From: Alphaproteobacteria bacterium
Lineage (GTDB): Bacteria > Pseudomonadota > Alphaproteobacteria > Micropepsales > Micropepsaceae
Assembly: GCA_016125165.1 (NCBI GenBank)
Contig: WGMH01000001.1
Coordinates: 496,001-560,000, forward strand
Length of the DNA: 64,000 bases
Direction of reading: 5' to 3'
The notes beneath the pieces are model-generated. The model was not told where the DNA came from. It saw only the letters and a program-made list of their open reading frames with translations, and made no database searches. Positions within the stretch are counted from its first letter, which is position 1, and each line of letters opens with the position of its first letter. Below, one piece after another: positions 55,305 to 64,000 of the stretch. Both the position numbers and the translations under genes were made by a program.

Positions 55305-56366
55305 ATGGCTGACGAAATCCAGACCGAAGACGCGCAGAGCGCCCCCGCGCCAGACATGTCCGCAGACGCGGGAACCGGCGTTGTTGCTGGCAATGAACGT
55401 ATTCTCAACCAGGAAGAAATCGACTCCCTGCTCGGATTCGACGTCAACGACGATCAGCTGCAGGACAAGAGTGGCGTTCGGGCCATCATCAATTCGGCGC
55501 TGGTATCCTATGAACGGCTGCCGATGCTGGAAATCGTCTTCGACCGCCTGGTGCGGTTGATGACGACATCCTTGCGCAATTTCACGTCGGATAACGTCGA
55601 AGTGAGTCTGGACAACATCACATCGATCCGCTTCGGCGACTATCTCAACTCCATCCCGTTGCCGGCGATCCTTGCCGTGTTCCGCGCGGAGGAATTGGAC
55701 AATTACGGCCTCTTCACGGTGGACTCGAACCTCATCTACTCCATCGTGGACGTTTTGCTCGGCGGACGGCGCGGCACCAGCGCCATGCGCATCGAAGGCC
55801 GCCCCTACACCACCATCGAGCGCACACTGGTGCAGCGCATGACCGAAGTGATCCTTCAGGACATGTGCCAGGCATTCGAACCGCTGGCGCCAGTGAGCTT
55901 TTCGCTCGACCGCCTCGAAACCAATCCGCGTTTCGCCGCCATTGCACGGCCGGCTAACGCCGCCATTCTGGTGAAACTTCGTATCGACATGGAAGACCGC
56001 GGCGGGCGCACCGAACTGCTGCTGCCCTACGCGACGCTGGAACCGATCCGCAAGCTGCTCCTGCAGCAGTTCATGGGCGAGAAATTCGGCCGCGATTCAA
56101 TCTGGGAGGGCCATCTGGCCACCGAATTGTGGTCCACGCGCGTGGAAATCGACGCCATTCTCGACGAGCAGATCATGTCGCTGAACCGCATCATGAATCT
56201 GGAAGTGGGGCAAACCATCATGCTCAACGCTTCGCCGGAATCGAAAATCGAACTGCGCTGCGGCGGCGTGCCCCTTCTCACGGGCCGCATGGGCCGGATG
56301 GGTTCATCGGTCGCCGTGCGCGTGGATGAAGCCATCCAGCGCACCGACGCAAGCCGCGCACTTTAG
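55305..56366 (+). CDS. fliM: Flagellar motor switch protein FliM
   Basis: 353 residues. The N-terminal region has ILNQEEIDSLLGFD, the CheY-binding peptide, then a middle domain and the C-terminal SpoA domain (LDEQIMSLNRIMNLEVGQTIMLNA). C-ring component. Followed by the DUF6468 gene after 11 bp. Confidence 0.97.
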   Translation: MADEIQTEDAQSAPAPDMSADAGTGVVAGNERILNQEEIDSLLGFDVNDDQLQDKSGVRAIINSALVSYERLPMLEIVFDRLVRLMTTSLRNFTSDNVEVSLDNITSIRFGDYLNSIPLPAILAVFRAEELDNYGLFTVDSNLIYSIVDVLLGGRRGTSAMRIEGRPYTTIERTLVQRMTEVILQDMCQAFEPLAPVSFSLDRLETNPRFAAIARPANAAILVKLRIDMEDRGGRTELLLPYATLEPIRKLLLQQFMGEKFGRDSIWEGHLATELWSTRVEIDAILDEQIMSLNRIMNLEVGQTIMLNASPESKIELRCGGVPLLTGRMGRMGSSVAVRVDEAIQRTDASRAL

Positions 56367-56377
56367 GACAAATACCA

Positions 56378-56797
56378 ATGCTCTTCACGCTGCCCCTGAT
56401 CGTCGAAATCGTGCTCACCGGTCTTCTGGCCGCCACGCTGATCTATTGCGCGCTTCTGGAACGCCGCCTTTCGGCGCTGCGCAAGGGGCAGGATGGCCTC
56501 AAGGCAACCATCGGCGAACTGAACAAGGCCATTATCGAAGCAGGCACATCCATGCGCATGCTGAAGGCCGCAACCGCCGGCGCGGCCGGAGATCTGGATG
56601 ATCGGCTTTCGCGGGCCCGCGGCCTGGCCGACGAGCTTTCGCTGTTGACGGCATCCGGCGAACGCATCGCCGACCGCATCGATCGCGGCGTACCCGAGCG
56701 CCCGGTCAAGGCCAGCGGCATTCACCCCGCCAGCCTTGCCAACCGCCTCGATGCACTGAAGCCAGCAGCGCGCACCGCCATGGGAGCCATCCGGTGA
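56378..56797 (+). CDS. DUF6468 domain protein of flagellar operon
   Basis: 139 residues. One N-terminal membrane helix (PLIVEIVLTGLLAATLIYCALLERRLSALR) leads into a coiled coil (KGQDGLKATIGELNKAIIEAG) and an Ala-rich tail. This DUF6468 pattern is found between fliM and motE-like genes in alphaproteobacteria. Function unknown; the operon position implies a motor role. Overlaps the next gene by 4 bases. Confidence 0.8.
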   Translation: MLFTLPLIVEIVLTGLLAATLIYCALLERRLSALRKGQDGLKATIGELNKAIIEAGTSMRMLKAATAGAAGDLDDRLSRARGLADELSLLTASGERIADRIDRGVPERPVKASGIHPASLANRLDALKPAARTAMGAIR

Positions 56798-57615
56798 ACA
56801 CCATTTTCAAGCATCTGCGCCTGATCCCGGCCGTTCTGCTTTTGGGCAGCGGCCTTCTGGCGTTGAAGGGTTTTGGTCTTGCGCTGGAAGCCCGCGCCGA
56901 AAGTGCGCCATCGCAGGAACAGACGGCGCCCGCGACGGATACCCCGCCCATCAGCGAGGACGAGCAGGAAAACGCCAGTGCCGCTGAAGTGGACGTGTTG
57001 ACCGGTCTTGCAAGCCGCCGCGCCGAACTCGACAAGCGCGAGCAGGATCTGGCCATGCGCGAAAATCTGATCGCCGCCGCCGAAAAGCGCGTGGAAGGCC
57101 GCATCACCGCTCTCAAGCAGTTGCAGGGCGACATTGAGGGCCTTCTGGGCAAGCGCGATGAGGCAGAACAGAAACAGCTCGCTGCGCTGGTTAAGACCTA
57201 TTCGACAATGAAGCCGAAGGATGCGGCACGCATCTTCAATTCTCTGGACGAAAAGGTATTGCTGGATGTGGCGCAGGCCATGAAGCCCGACGTGTTGGGT
57301 GCGATCATGGCCGCGATGCAGCCTACGGAAGCACAGAAGCTGACGGTCAAGCTCGCCAACCGATTCAAAATTCCAGACCAGCAGGCGCAGACGCCAGCCC
57401 AACAGGTGGCAAGCCTTGCACCACAGGCGACACCGCCGGGCACGACTCCCCCAGCTCCAGCCGATGCGACGCAGCAGCCATTGGTCCCACAACCTGCGGC
57501 CCAGCAACCGCCATCGCCGGCCGACGCAGGCAAACAGGCAGCGACAACACCCGCCACGACCCCGGCAAAACCAACTGCAACGACCGACGCCAAGCAGCCC
57601 AAAGCCGGCGGCTGA
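56794..57615 (+). CDS. motE: MotE-like flagellar protein (MgtE N-domain)
   Basis: 273 residues. Membrane or signal helix at the N-terminus, coiled coil (about 80-130: RRAELDKREQDLAMRENLI), then YSTMKPKDAARIFNSLDEKVLLDVAQAMKPD, the MgtE-N-like domain of MotE, and a Pro/Gln/Ala-rich tail. In other alphaproteobacteria MotE is a chaperone for MotC; no motC is here. It precedes the 1121-residue gene by 36 bp. Confidence 0.8.
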   Translation: MNTIFKHLRLIPAVLLLGSGLLALKGFGLALEARAESAPSQEQTAPATDTPPISEDEQENASAAEVDVLTGLASRRAELDKREQDLAMRENLIAAAEKRVEGRITALKQLQGDIEGLLGKRDEAEQKQLAALVKTYSTMKPKDAARIFNSLDEKVLLDVAQAMKPDVLGAIMAAMQPTEAQKLTVKLANRFKIPDQQAQTPAQQVASLAPQATPPGTTPPAPADATQQPLVPQPAAQQPPSPADAGKQAATTPATTPAKPTATTDAKQPKAGG

Positions 57616-57651
57616 CGCGAAGACGAAAAGGCGCGAATCACGCGACACTGA

Positions 57652-60600
57652 ATGACAATGCAAAGCACCCTTAACCGAACCATCGTGCGAGCCGCCCTCG
57701 TGGCGGCTTGTCTCGTTGCGGGTACGGGTGTTGCGCGCGCCGCAGATGCGGTGACGACGTCGAGCGATGCCGGATATGGCCGCATCCTGCTCACGCTGTC
57801 GCCCGCGGCAGAGGCCAGGCCCGCTTTGACCAGCGGCGTTCTGACAATTTCATTTCCGCGCAAGACTGACATTGATCCGGCCATCATCGCACGTGGACTG
57901 GGCGGCTATATCTCCAGCGCGCGCGCAGACGCCGACGGCAAGACTTTGCGCTTTGCCCTGACACAGGATTCACGGCTGCATGTCAGCCGTTCGGCGAACA
58001 GGATCGCCGTCGATCTGCTGCCGCCGGGTTTCGCGGGAACTCCATCCGAACTGCCGCCGCCCCCGCCGAAGGTCGTGCAAGCGGTGGATGTGAATGCTCT
58101 GCCGCCGCTCGGCGTACGTGCAGGAAGTTACAGCGCCTTCACGCGAATCGTCTTTGATTGGCCCAGGAAAGTCTCTTATTCGGTGTTTCCCGGTTCTGGG
58201 CGCATCACACTGCGCTTCGAGGCATTGGCGCGTCCCGATCTTGGTGCGTTGACGCGCAACATGCCTTCCTGGGTGAAGAAGGCAGGATGGCGCATAGAGA
58301 ATAATGGAACCATCGTCGACCTCGATACCGATGCCGATGCGGGCTACAATGCATTTCTCGACGGCACGCATGTCGTGCTTGATGTCCTTGCGCCGAAATC
58401 CGACGCCACCGTGTATTCACCGCCAACCGATAGCGGCAAGCCGGGGGCAGCCACGAAGTTCACGAAACTGAAGGGTGCAGCGCCTTCAATTTCATCCGCA
58501 CAATCCAAAGCCATCGAAGAGGCCGCAGCCGCTACGCAACCGGCCAGGAACGACAAGAAAAGCGAAACGTCCGATATGGCCAAGGCCGCCCAGGAAGGCC
58601 CCAAACCAGACGACAAGACTGCCGCAAACGCGCCGCCACCGACGCCCGAGCAGGCCGCAAGTGATGCAGCAGCTGAACGCACACGCGGTGGTGCGAACAT
58701 CATCTTCGCAAACGATGCCAACCGTCCCGTTGCCGCCTTTGTACGCGGCATGACAGCGTGGGTCGTCATCAACGGTAACGTAAAAATCGATCTTGCAGCG
58801 CTCAAGGCCGCACTCGGCGATTTTCCGCAGAGCGTCGATGCCATGAACGGCAATGGCGTGAGTGTTCTGCGCATCGGTCTGAAACGCGCAGCCGCCATAT
58901 CCGCACGTGCCGATGGCAAGAATCTGAAGATCGTTCTGGCGCCGCAAAGCGATGTGGAACCGCTTGCCATCGGGTTCGCGCGAAGCGATCTGGGGCCAAA
59001 GAAAGCCGCCATCGCGACCGTTGTGCCAGGCGCAACGCGCGCGGTCACGCTGGCCGATCCCGAAGCGGGTGATTCTCTCATAGTCGTGCCAGGCAATGTG
59101 GGGCGCGGCGTGCGCGATCCACGCCGCTATCTGGAATTGGCCGTTCTGGAAACCGCGGCAGGACTTGCGATCACGCCTTTCATCGACAACCTCGATGTCA
59201 GCGTGCGCGACTCGCGCGTTACGGTGACAAGCGTCAATGGTCTGGATGTGACGCCGGCGGCGCTCCCCGCTGCCGATACGCCTGCAGCGCTGGCGCGCGG
59301 TGGAGACGGTCCGAGCTATCTGGATTTCACCGCCTGGGCGAAGGATTCGAATGGAAACTTCCTTGCCGCGCAGGCGAAGTTGCGCACTGCTATTGCATCG
59401 CTGAAAACCGATGATGCCAACGCAGCACGGCTTCGGTTGTCACGCTTCTATCTGGCCAATGGCTTCGCGGCTGAAGCTCTCGGACTGGTGAACCTCATTC
59501 AGGCGAGCGATCCTGCCCTGCAAAGCGACGTGCAACTGCTCACCATGCGCGCCGCCGCAGACTACATGATGGGCCGCTATGCCGATGCGCACAACACCCT
59601 TGCCAACAGCCTCTTCGATCAGGACCGGCACGCCAATTTCTGGCGTGGCCTGACCGAAGCTGCGCTCGAAAACTGGAAGGATTCCGGCGCCGCACTGGCA
59701 AAGGCCGAGCCGGTGTTGCGCCGCTATCCCGCCGATTGGCAGGCGCGCGCACGCATTGCACAGGCGCAAGCCTATCTCGCAGCCAATGCGCTAGAGGGCG
59801 CGGACGCTGCGCTCGCCAAACTTCCGAAGAATTTGCCCAAACCGCTCCAACTCGAAGCGGAGCTGGCCCACGCCAAACTCTATGCATTGGAAGGCCGCGC
59901 CGGCGACGCCGACCGACTTTTTGCCGCCGTTGAGAAGGGCGGGGACGAGCGAGCGGCAACGACCGCAATTTACCAGCGCACGATTGCGGGGCTTTCTTCC
60001 GGTTCGATATCGCGCACGCAGGCAATCGCCACACTCGAATCGCTGCGCTTCCGCTGGCGCGGCGATGCGCTGGAACTGAAGACCCTGCGGAAACTGGGCG
60101 AACTGTATTTCGCCGACAAACGCTGGCGTGAAGGCCTGCACGTGCTGCGAATCGCGAGCGACAATTTCGGCAATGACGACAATGCCCGCAAGGCGCAGGA
60201 CGATATGCGCAGCGCCTTCGAGGACCTGTTCCTGAAGGGCAAGGCCGACGCGATGAAGCCGGTGGATGCGCTGGCGCTGTTCTATGATTTCATCGAATTG
60301 ACGCCCATCGGGCCCAACGGCGATGAAATGATCCGTCGCATGGCCGATCGGCTGGTCGCTGTCGATCTGCTGACGCCAGCATCCAATCTGCTGAACTATC
60401 AGGTCACCAAGCGTCTTGATGGCGTGGCGCGCGCGCAAGTGGCAACACGCCTTGCCATGATCCAGCTTCTCGATCACAAGCCGAAAGACGCGCTTGCCAC
60501 ATTGCGCACGACGCGTATCGCTGGCCTGCCAGATGACATCAATCACCAGAGACTTTTGCTCGAAGCCCGCGCACTGGCGGCGCTAAAGCAATGGGATCAG

Positions 60601-61017
60601 GCGCTGGAACTGATCGCCGTGGATGAAGCGCCCGATACGCGCCAGTTGCGCGCCGACATTTATTGGGAAAGTGGCAATTGGGCGGTGGCGGCACAGAAAT
60701 CCGAAGAGTTGCTGGCAGATCGCTGGCAGACCGGCGGACCGCTTTTGCCGGAAGAACGCCGTGGCGTGATGCGCGCGGCGATTTCGTACTCGCTCGCCAA
60801 CGATCAGGGCGGGCTCGATCGCCTTGCCGTGCATTTTGGCCCGAAGATGAAAGTCAGCCCCGACGCTTCGGCGTTCACAATCCTGACCGCAAACATCGAT
60901 GCACAGGGCGCGGCCTTCCGCGACATGGCGGGCAAGATCGCCTCAGTCGATACGCTGGAAACGTTCATGAAGGATTTCCGCAAGCGCTACGATGTGGCAA
61001 GCGCGGCAACAAACTGA
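57652..61017 (+). CDS. Large TPR envelope protein in the flagellar operon
   Basis: 1121 residues; signal peptide about 1-30 (ending ARAA). Residues about 40-260 are two beta-rich, AMIN-like stretches (TLRFALTQDSRLHVSRSANRIAVDLLPPG and RITLRFEALARP), then an Ala/Pro/Lys-rich linker (about 275-345), another beta-rich region and, from about 555 to the end, tandem TPR-like helices (QAKLRTAIASL, AAEALGLVNLI, DAHNTLANSL). Exported, probably periplasmic. Last in the fliL-fliM-DUF6468-motE operon. The function is not known to me. Confidence 0.75.
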   Translation: MTMQSTLNRTIVRAALVAACLVAGTGVARAADAVTTSSDAGYGRILLTLSPAAEARPALTSGVLTISFPRKTDIDPAIIARGLGGYISSARADADGKTLRFALTQDSRLHVSRSANRIAVDLLPPGFAGTPSELPPPPPKVVQAVDVNALPPLGVRAGSYSAFTRIVFDWPRKVSYSVFPGSGRITLRFEALARPDLGALTRNMPSWVKKAGWRIENNGTIVDLDTDADAGYNAFLDGTHVVLDVLAPKSDATVYSPPTDSGKPGAATKFTKLKGAAPSISSAQSKAIEEAAAATQPARNDKKSETSDMAKAAQEGPKPDDKTAANAPPPTPEQAASDAAAERTRGGANIIFANDANRPVAAFVRGMTAWVVINGNVKIDLAALKAALGDFPQSVDAMNGNGVSVLRIGLKRAAAISARADGKNLKIVLAPQSDVEPLAIGFARSDLGPKKAAIATVVPGATRAVTLADPEAGDSLIVVPGNVGRGVRDPRRYLELAVLETAAGLAITPFIDNLDVSVRDSRVTVTSVNGLDVTPAALPAADTPAALARGGDGPSYLDFTAWAKDSNGNFLAAQAKLRTAIASLKTDDANAARLRLSRFYLANGFAAEALGLVNLIQASDPALQSDVQLLTMRAAADYMMGRYADAHNTLANSLFDQDRHANFWRGLTEAALENWKDSGAALAKAEPVLRRYPADWQARARIAQAQAYLAANALEGADAALAKLPKNLPKPLQLEAELAHAKLYALEGRAGDADRLFAAVEKGGDERAATTAIYQRTIAGLSSGSISRTQAIATLESLRFRWRGDALELKTLRKLGELYFADKRWREGLHVLRIASDNFGNDDNARKAQDDMRSAFEDLFLKGKADAMKPVDALALFYDFIELTPIGPNGDEMIRRMADRLVAVDLLTPASNLLNYQVTKRLDGVARAQVATRLAMIQLLDHKPKDALATLRTTRIAGLPDDINHQRLLLEARALAALKQWDQALELIAVDEAPDTRQLRADIYWESGNWAVAAQKSEELLADRWQTGGPLLPEERRGVMRAAISYSLANDQGGLDRLAVHFGPKMKVSPDASAFTILTANIDAQGAAFRDMAGKIASVDTLETFMKDFRKRYDVASAATN

Positions 61018-61023
61018 ACAGGA

Positions 61024-61806
61024 TCAGGTATTGGCCGTTTCTTCCGCGCCGATACCATCGAGCCACGCAAGCGTTTCTTGCGCGATGACTTCCCAACCGG
61101 GCTCGCCGATCAGCCAGTGGCTGTGGCTTGGAAGCTCTCTGTAGACAACGCGGCCGCGATAGCGTTGCGCCACGCGCCGTACCGTGCCCGGCGGATTGAC
61201 GCGATCGCGTCCACCGGTGAGGCAAAGGATCGGTGCCGTCACACGACGCGCATCAATCTGCGTTGCGCGCGCCAGATCGAGCGGCCAATGCATGATCTCG
61301 AATGTGGCGCGGCCCGATTCCGGCACAAAGCGCGAAAAGACATCTTCGCGCTCGCCATCCGGCAGCATGTCGAGCGCATTGGCGAGCGCGATCCACGCTT
61401 GCGGTTTCAAGGTTCGCGCCCAGAAATCGCCCGCCAGATAGAGCGCCTGGGCGGAAGCAATTTCAAACGGTGTAGATGGAAGAACGCCCCAGGGCGCGGA
61501 TGGCGCAAGCAAGACGAGCGCCGCGACAGGACGGCGCGCCGCCAGCATTTGCGCCAACAGTCCGCCCATCGAATGCCCGATCAGGATGGGCGGGACATCG
61601 AAAGCATCGAAGTCTGCCTCAAGGTCCGCGGCATAATCGAGCACCGAGGTGGTGCCGAGCGCCAGCGGCGGCCGCTTGCCTGCGCCATGAAAGCGCAAAT
61701 CGGGCGCATGTACGAAATAGCCACGCTCTTCGAAAAGTACGCGCCAATGATCAAATACCCAACCTCCGCAAAATGCGCCGTGAATCATGATGACAGGAGG
61801 GCGCAT
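61024..61806 (-). CDS. Alpha/beta hydrolase
   Basis: 260 residues. HGAFCGGW oxyanion region, nucleophile S79 in IGHSMGG, catalytic His in SHSHWLIGEPGWE; D in LTGGRDRVNPPG. No signal peptide. Convergent with the TPR gene (6-bp gap) and downstream of rppH. Confidence 0.92.
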   Translation of the reverse strand: MRPPVIMIHGAFCGGWVFDHWRVLFEERGYFVHAPDLRFHGAGKRPPLALGTTSVLDYAADLEADFDAFDVPPILIGHSMGGLLAQMLAARRPVAALVLLAPSAPWGVLPSTPFEIASAQALYLAGDFWARTLKPQAWIALANALDMLPDGEREDVFSRFVPESGRATFEIMHWPLDLARATQIDARRVTAPILCLTGGRDRVNPPGTVRRVAQRYRGRVVYRELPSHSHWLIGEPGWEVIAQETLAWLDGIGAEETANT

Positions 61807-61833
61807 TCGCTGGCACGGACCTTCAAAAAGGAA

Positions 61834-62325
61834 TCAGTTGGCGGGAAAGGCGAGATCCTGAAACGCATCGATCACCTTGGCATAGGTGTCGCGTTTGAAC
61901 GGAACGATGAGGCGCGGCAAAGCCTCCACGGCGAGCCACTTCCACTCGGCGAATTCCGGCTCACCGGTGTTCAGATTGATATCGGCATCCGTTCCGAGAT
62001 AGCGCAATGCAAACCATTTCTGCTTCTGGCCGCGATAACGTCCATGCAGGGCGACGCCCAGAAGGTGGTGGGGAAGATCGTAGGTCAGCCAATCGGGATG
62101 CTCGCGCAGAATCTCGGCATTGTTGGTGCCGATCTCTTCCTTCATTTCGCGCAGCGCGGCCTGTTCCGGCGTTTCGCCCTCATCGATGCCGCCTTGAGGC
62201 ATCTGCCAGCCTTCCACCGTCTGCTCGATGCGGCGGCCGACAAACACGAGGCCCTCTGCATTGAACAGCATGACGCCCACGCATGGGCGATAGGGAAGAT
62301 CTTCGTGACGAAGGCGCTGGCCCAT
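61834..62325 (-). CDS. rppH: RNA pyrophosphohydrolase
   Basis: 163 residues. YRPCVGVMLFN at the start and a complete Nudix box (45-67, GGIDEGET...EEIG) with QMPQGG before it, as in RppH. Converts 5'-triphosphate RNA to monophosphate, triggering decay. It lies in the conserved ctpA-deacetylase-rppH order. Confidence 0.95.
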   Translation of the reverse strand: MGQRLRHEDLPYRPCVGVMLFNAEGLVFVGRRIEQTVEGWQMPQGGIDEGETPEQAALREMKEEIGTNNAEILREHPDWLTYDLPHHLLGVALHGRYRGQKQKWFALRYLGTDADINLNTGEPEFAEWKWLAVEALPRLIVPFKRDTYAKVIDAFQDLAFPAN

Positions 62326-62342
62326 GTGTCTCGCTAACCGCT

Positions 62343-63488
62343 TCAGGGAGAAGGGGCAGCTATAATGGCCGAAACGGGAACCAGAACAAAGCCCCTGCCC
62401 GCGAGGCCAGGCGCCCAGTTGGCAATGCGCTCGATTGTCACCGGATAGATGAAGGCGGACGCCGCCGCGCCATTGCTCGCGCGAGCGCGGGCTTCGAGTT
62501 CGGACAGGCGATGATCGATTTCCAGCGCTGTCTGTATGGTGTCGATGATCACGCTGCTCGCCACAAAGGGCGCTTCGATCTGACGCGCAACATCCGGCGC
62601 AGCGGAGCGGCTGGCAGAGCCTGAATCGAAGAACAACAATCCGCGACGCGAAAGAAATGTCATGACCGGCTGCAAGGCGTCGGCATTTGCCAGGAATCGA
62701 CCCCCGAGAAGGTTGGTGACGCCGACATAGCCGGTGAAGCGGGTCATCGACCAGGTCAGCCGATTGATGTTCGAGTCCTCAGACGCTGTCGCGCGCAACG
62801 TATGCGGTCCCGGATCGCTGTCCGGAAAATCGAAGGGCTCCATCGGCACTTCGAGAAGCACTTCATGGCCGCGCTTGCGTGCCTCTCCCACCCAGCGCTG
62901 CACGTCGTTGGCGTAGGGCGCAAATGACAATGTCACTGCGGGTGGCAAGGCAACAATGGCTGCGGCCGTCGCCTTGGCGCTGATGCCCAGTCCACTGACG
63001 ACAATGGCGATGGGCGTGCGACCGCCCGTACTGAATGGCGGCGCATATGCCTTCAGGGGCGTGCGACCGTCATCGGCGATGCGCGGCAGCGGACCGTCCT
63101 TGGTCTGTTCGGTCAGCGATGGGTCGGCGATCAGCGCATTGCCCGCACGCACGGCCTGCGTCACCTGATCCGGCATGAGGTCTGGCGGCATGGCAGATTG
63201 ATCGGGGTGTTCCGCATCTGGCGCGAGTGGCTGCGGGCCCGCACCAATCAGATTGGTATCGGGATGAGCGTTGTGCTTCGCCTGCTTCTGCGCCGGCGAT
63301 TGAAGCCCCCGTATATCGAGCGTGAGAACGGGGTCGCCAGCGTGCGGATCACCCAGCACCGCGATTGCGGCGGCGCCCGCCAGGAGACCTGCCACCAGGA
63401 GTAGCCAGGCAAGCGCCAGCAGGCGGGCGAAACGGCGCAGCGCCGTGCCCGTTGGGGCTTCAGGATCGGCCAAAGCGGTTGCGGCCAT
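62343..63488 (-). CDS. Divergent polysaccharide deacetylase family protein
   Basis: 381 residues. A membrane helix near the N-terminus (ARLLALAWLLLVAGLLAG) and a divergent polysaccharide deacetylase domain from about residue 155 (PIAIVVSGLGISAKATAAAI, LLEVPMEPFDFPDSDPGPHTL). Envelope location likely. Catalytic competence cannot be judged, as family members vary. Confidence 0.88.
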   Translation of the reverse strand: MAATALADPEAPTGTALRRFARLLALAWLLLVAGLLAGAAAIAVLGDPHAGDPVLTLDIRGLQSPAQKQAKHNAHPDTNLIGAGPQPLAPDAEHPDQSAMPPDLMPDQVTQAVRAGNALIADPSLTEQTKDGPLPRIADDGRTPLKAYAPPFSTGGRTPIAIVVSGLGISAKATAAAIVALPPAVTLSFAPYANDVQRWVGEARKRGHEVLLEVPMEPFDFPDSDPGPHTLRATASEDSNINRLTWSMTRFTGYVGVTNLLGGRFLANADALQPVMTFLSRRGLLFFDSGSASRSAAPDVARQIEAPFVASSVIIDTIQTALEIDHRLSELEARARASNGAAASAFIYPVTIERIANWAPGLAGRGFVLVPVSAIIAAPSP

Positions 63489-63547
63489 GACACTACATAG
63501 CGCAAGCCATGGTTACAGCTGGGTTAATTCGACCGCGGCAGTACGCT

Positions 63548-63582
63548 GAAAATGCAAAGGGCCGCCCCTTTCGGAGCGGCCC
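63548..63582 (-). terminator. Terminator after the S41 peptidase gene
   Basis: On the minus strand GGGCCGCTCC (63582-63573), tetraloop GAAA, and GGGGCGGCCC (63568-63559) form a 10-bp stem (one G-U), followed by TTTGCATTTT. It lies 23 bases past the peptidase stop (63605). Confidence 0.88.
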
Positions 63583-63604
63583 CGCATGCAGAGGTATGGC
63601 GGTC

Positions 63605-64000
63605 TTACTGCGCCTTCACCGGCGTGGTGATGGAGCTGACTGTCATCTTGCCGCGCAGCAGATCAAGCGCATAGGCAAGCTGGAAGTCGTCATATTTTTT
63701 GTTTGGCGCCGGACGAATGATCTTGTCGCCGCCCTTGCGCGGGTTGGCTTCCGCGGACAGATGGCCCGGCAGATCCGCTTCGCTCGGACGCGCCAGCTTC
63801 GGCGGATCGTCCTCTTCGGCGCCCTGTGCCACGGCAACATCCGGCACGATGCCCGTCGCCTGGATCGAATGGCCTGACGGCGTGAAATAGCGCGCCGTGG
63901 TCAGGCGAAGCGCACCGCCGCCATCACCCAACGGGATAATGGTCTGCACCGAGCCCTTGCCGAAGCTGGTCATGCCGACGATCTTCGCGCGCTTCCAGTC
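63605..64000 (-). CDS. ctpA: S41 family carboxy-terminal processing peptidase, CtpA-type (C-terminal part)
   Basis: Truncated by the window edge; 131 residues are visible. DWKRAKIVGMTSFGKGSVQTIIPL contains the catalytic Lys of the Ser-Lys dyad (GKGSVQ), and TARYFTPSGHSIQATGIVPDV is the conserved region after it. The PDZ domain and catalytic Ser are outside. Periplasmic processing protease. Reads toward the deacetylase and rppH. Confidence 0.93.
   Translation of the reverse strand, partial: DWKRAKIVGMTSFGKGSVQTIIPLGDGGGALRLTTARYFTPSGHSIQATGIVPDVAVAQGAEEDDPPKLARPSEADLPGHLSAEANPRKGGDKIIRPAPNKKYDDFQLAYALDLLRGKMTVSSITTPVKAQ

Noticed and set aside
1..64000. CRISPR arrays, insertion sequences, prophage or toxin-antitoxin systems
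   Set aside because: I saw no regularly spaced direct repeats, no transposase or integrase-like protein and no recognisable toxin-antitoxin pair.

Overview
The window is a 64 kb chromosomal segment from a high-GC alphaproteobacterium. The evidence is a CckA hybrid kinase beside a flagellar export operon, CtrA-type TTAA-N7-TTAA sites between divergent flagellar promoters, an alphaproteobacterial LexA box (GTTC-N7-GTTC) upstream of recA, a eukaryotic-type NADP isocitrate dehydrogenase, a small SRP RNA beside dnaX, and DUF2336, DUF1036 and DUF6468 proteins. I cannot assign an order or genus from sequence alone. I see no phage, transposase, plasmid or CRISPR locus; most of the window is vertically inherited core genome with small accessory patches.

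Left part (1-12.7 kb): the tail of a CapD/WbpM-like nucleotide-sugar enzyme; a MerR regulator divergent from an MFS exporter with a MerR-type operator between them; a sulfotransferase overlapping an HPr-kinase-like protein; a possible gene remnant; tRNA-Arg(ACG) with its promoter; an OmpA-like lipoprotein; an operon of a NylC-like autoprocessing hydrolase, a dienelactone hydrolase and a DUF938 methyltransferase, divergent from gamma-glutamyltransferase; and a histidine kinase overlapping trans-aconitate methyltransferase.

Housekeeping block (12.8-33.2 kb): rpmH-rnpA-yidD-yidC-engB, argB-DUF1036, a DUF2336 protein, pyrimidine nucleotidase-dapD-dapE-membrane protein-murI, truA-fmt-def, rmuC with an unusual H-E-A-A-G-H membrane protein, then trmJ-ffs-dnaX-ybaB-recR on the minus strand and icd on the plus strand. 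The trmJ frame ends inside the SRP RNA. The fmt ribosome-binding site lies inside a perfect 11-bp hairpin.

Middle (32.8-43.9 kb): a GFA-domain protein, an orphan PAS histidine kinase, two tandem paralogous secreted proteins of unknown function, a VOC protein with an upstream LexA-like box, alaS with a cyclic-nucleotide-gated K+ channel, recA with its SOS box, and cckA.

Flagellar region (43.9-61 kb): flgB-flgC-fliE-fliQ-fliR-flhB (minus) diverges from fliO-fliP (plus) across two CtrA boxes. A three-gene acyl-CoA/hydrolase cassette and a repeat-bearing intergenic region follow. Then flgF-flgG-flgA-flgH (minus) diverges from fliL-fliM-DUF6468-motE and a 1121-residue TPR envelope protein (plus). 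CckA, the kinase at the head of the CtrA phosphorelay, lies directly downstream of flhB, so regulator and probable targets are neighbours.

Right end (61-64 kb): alpha/beta hydrolase, rppH, a divergent polysaccharide deacetylase and the C-terminus of a CtpA-type protease, all on the minus strand.
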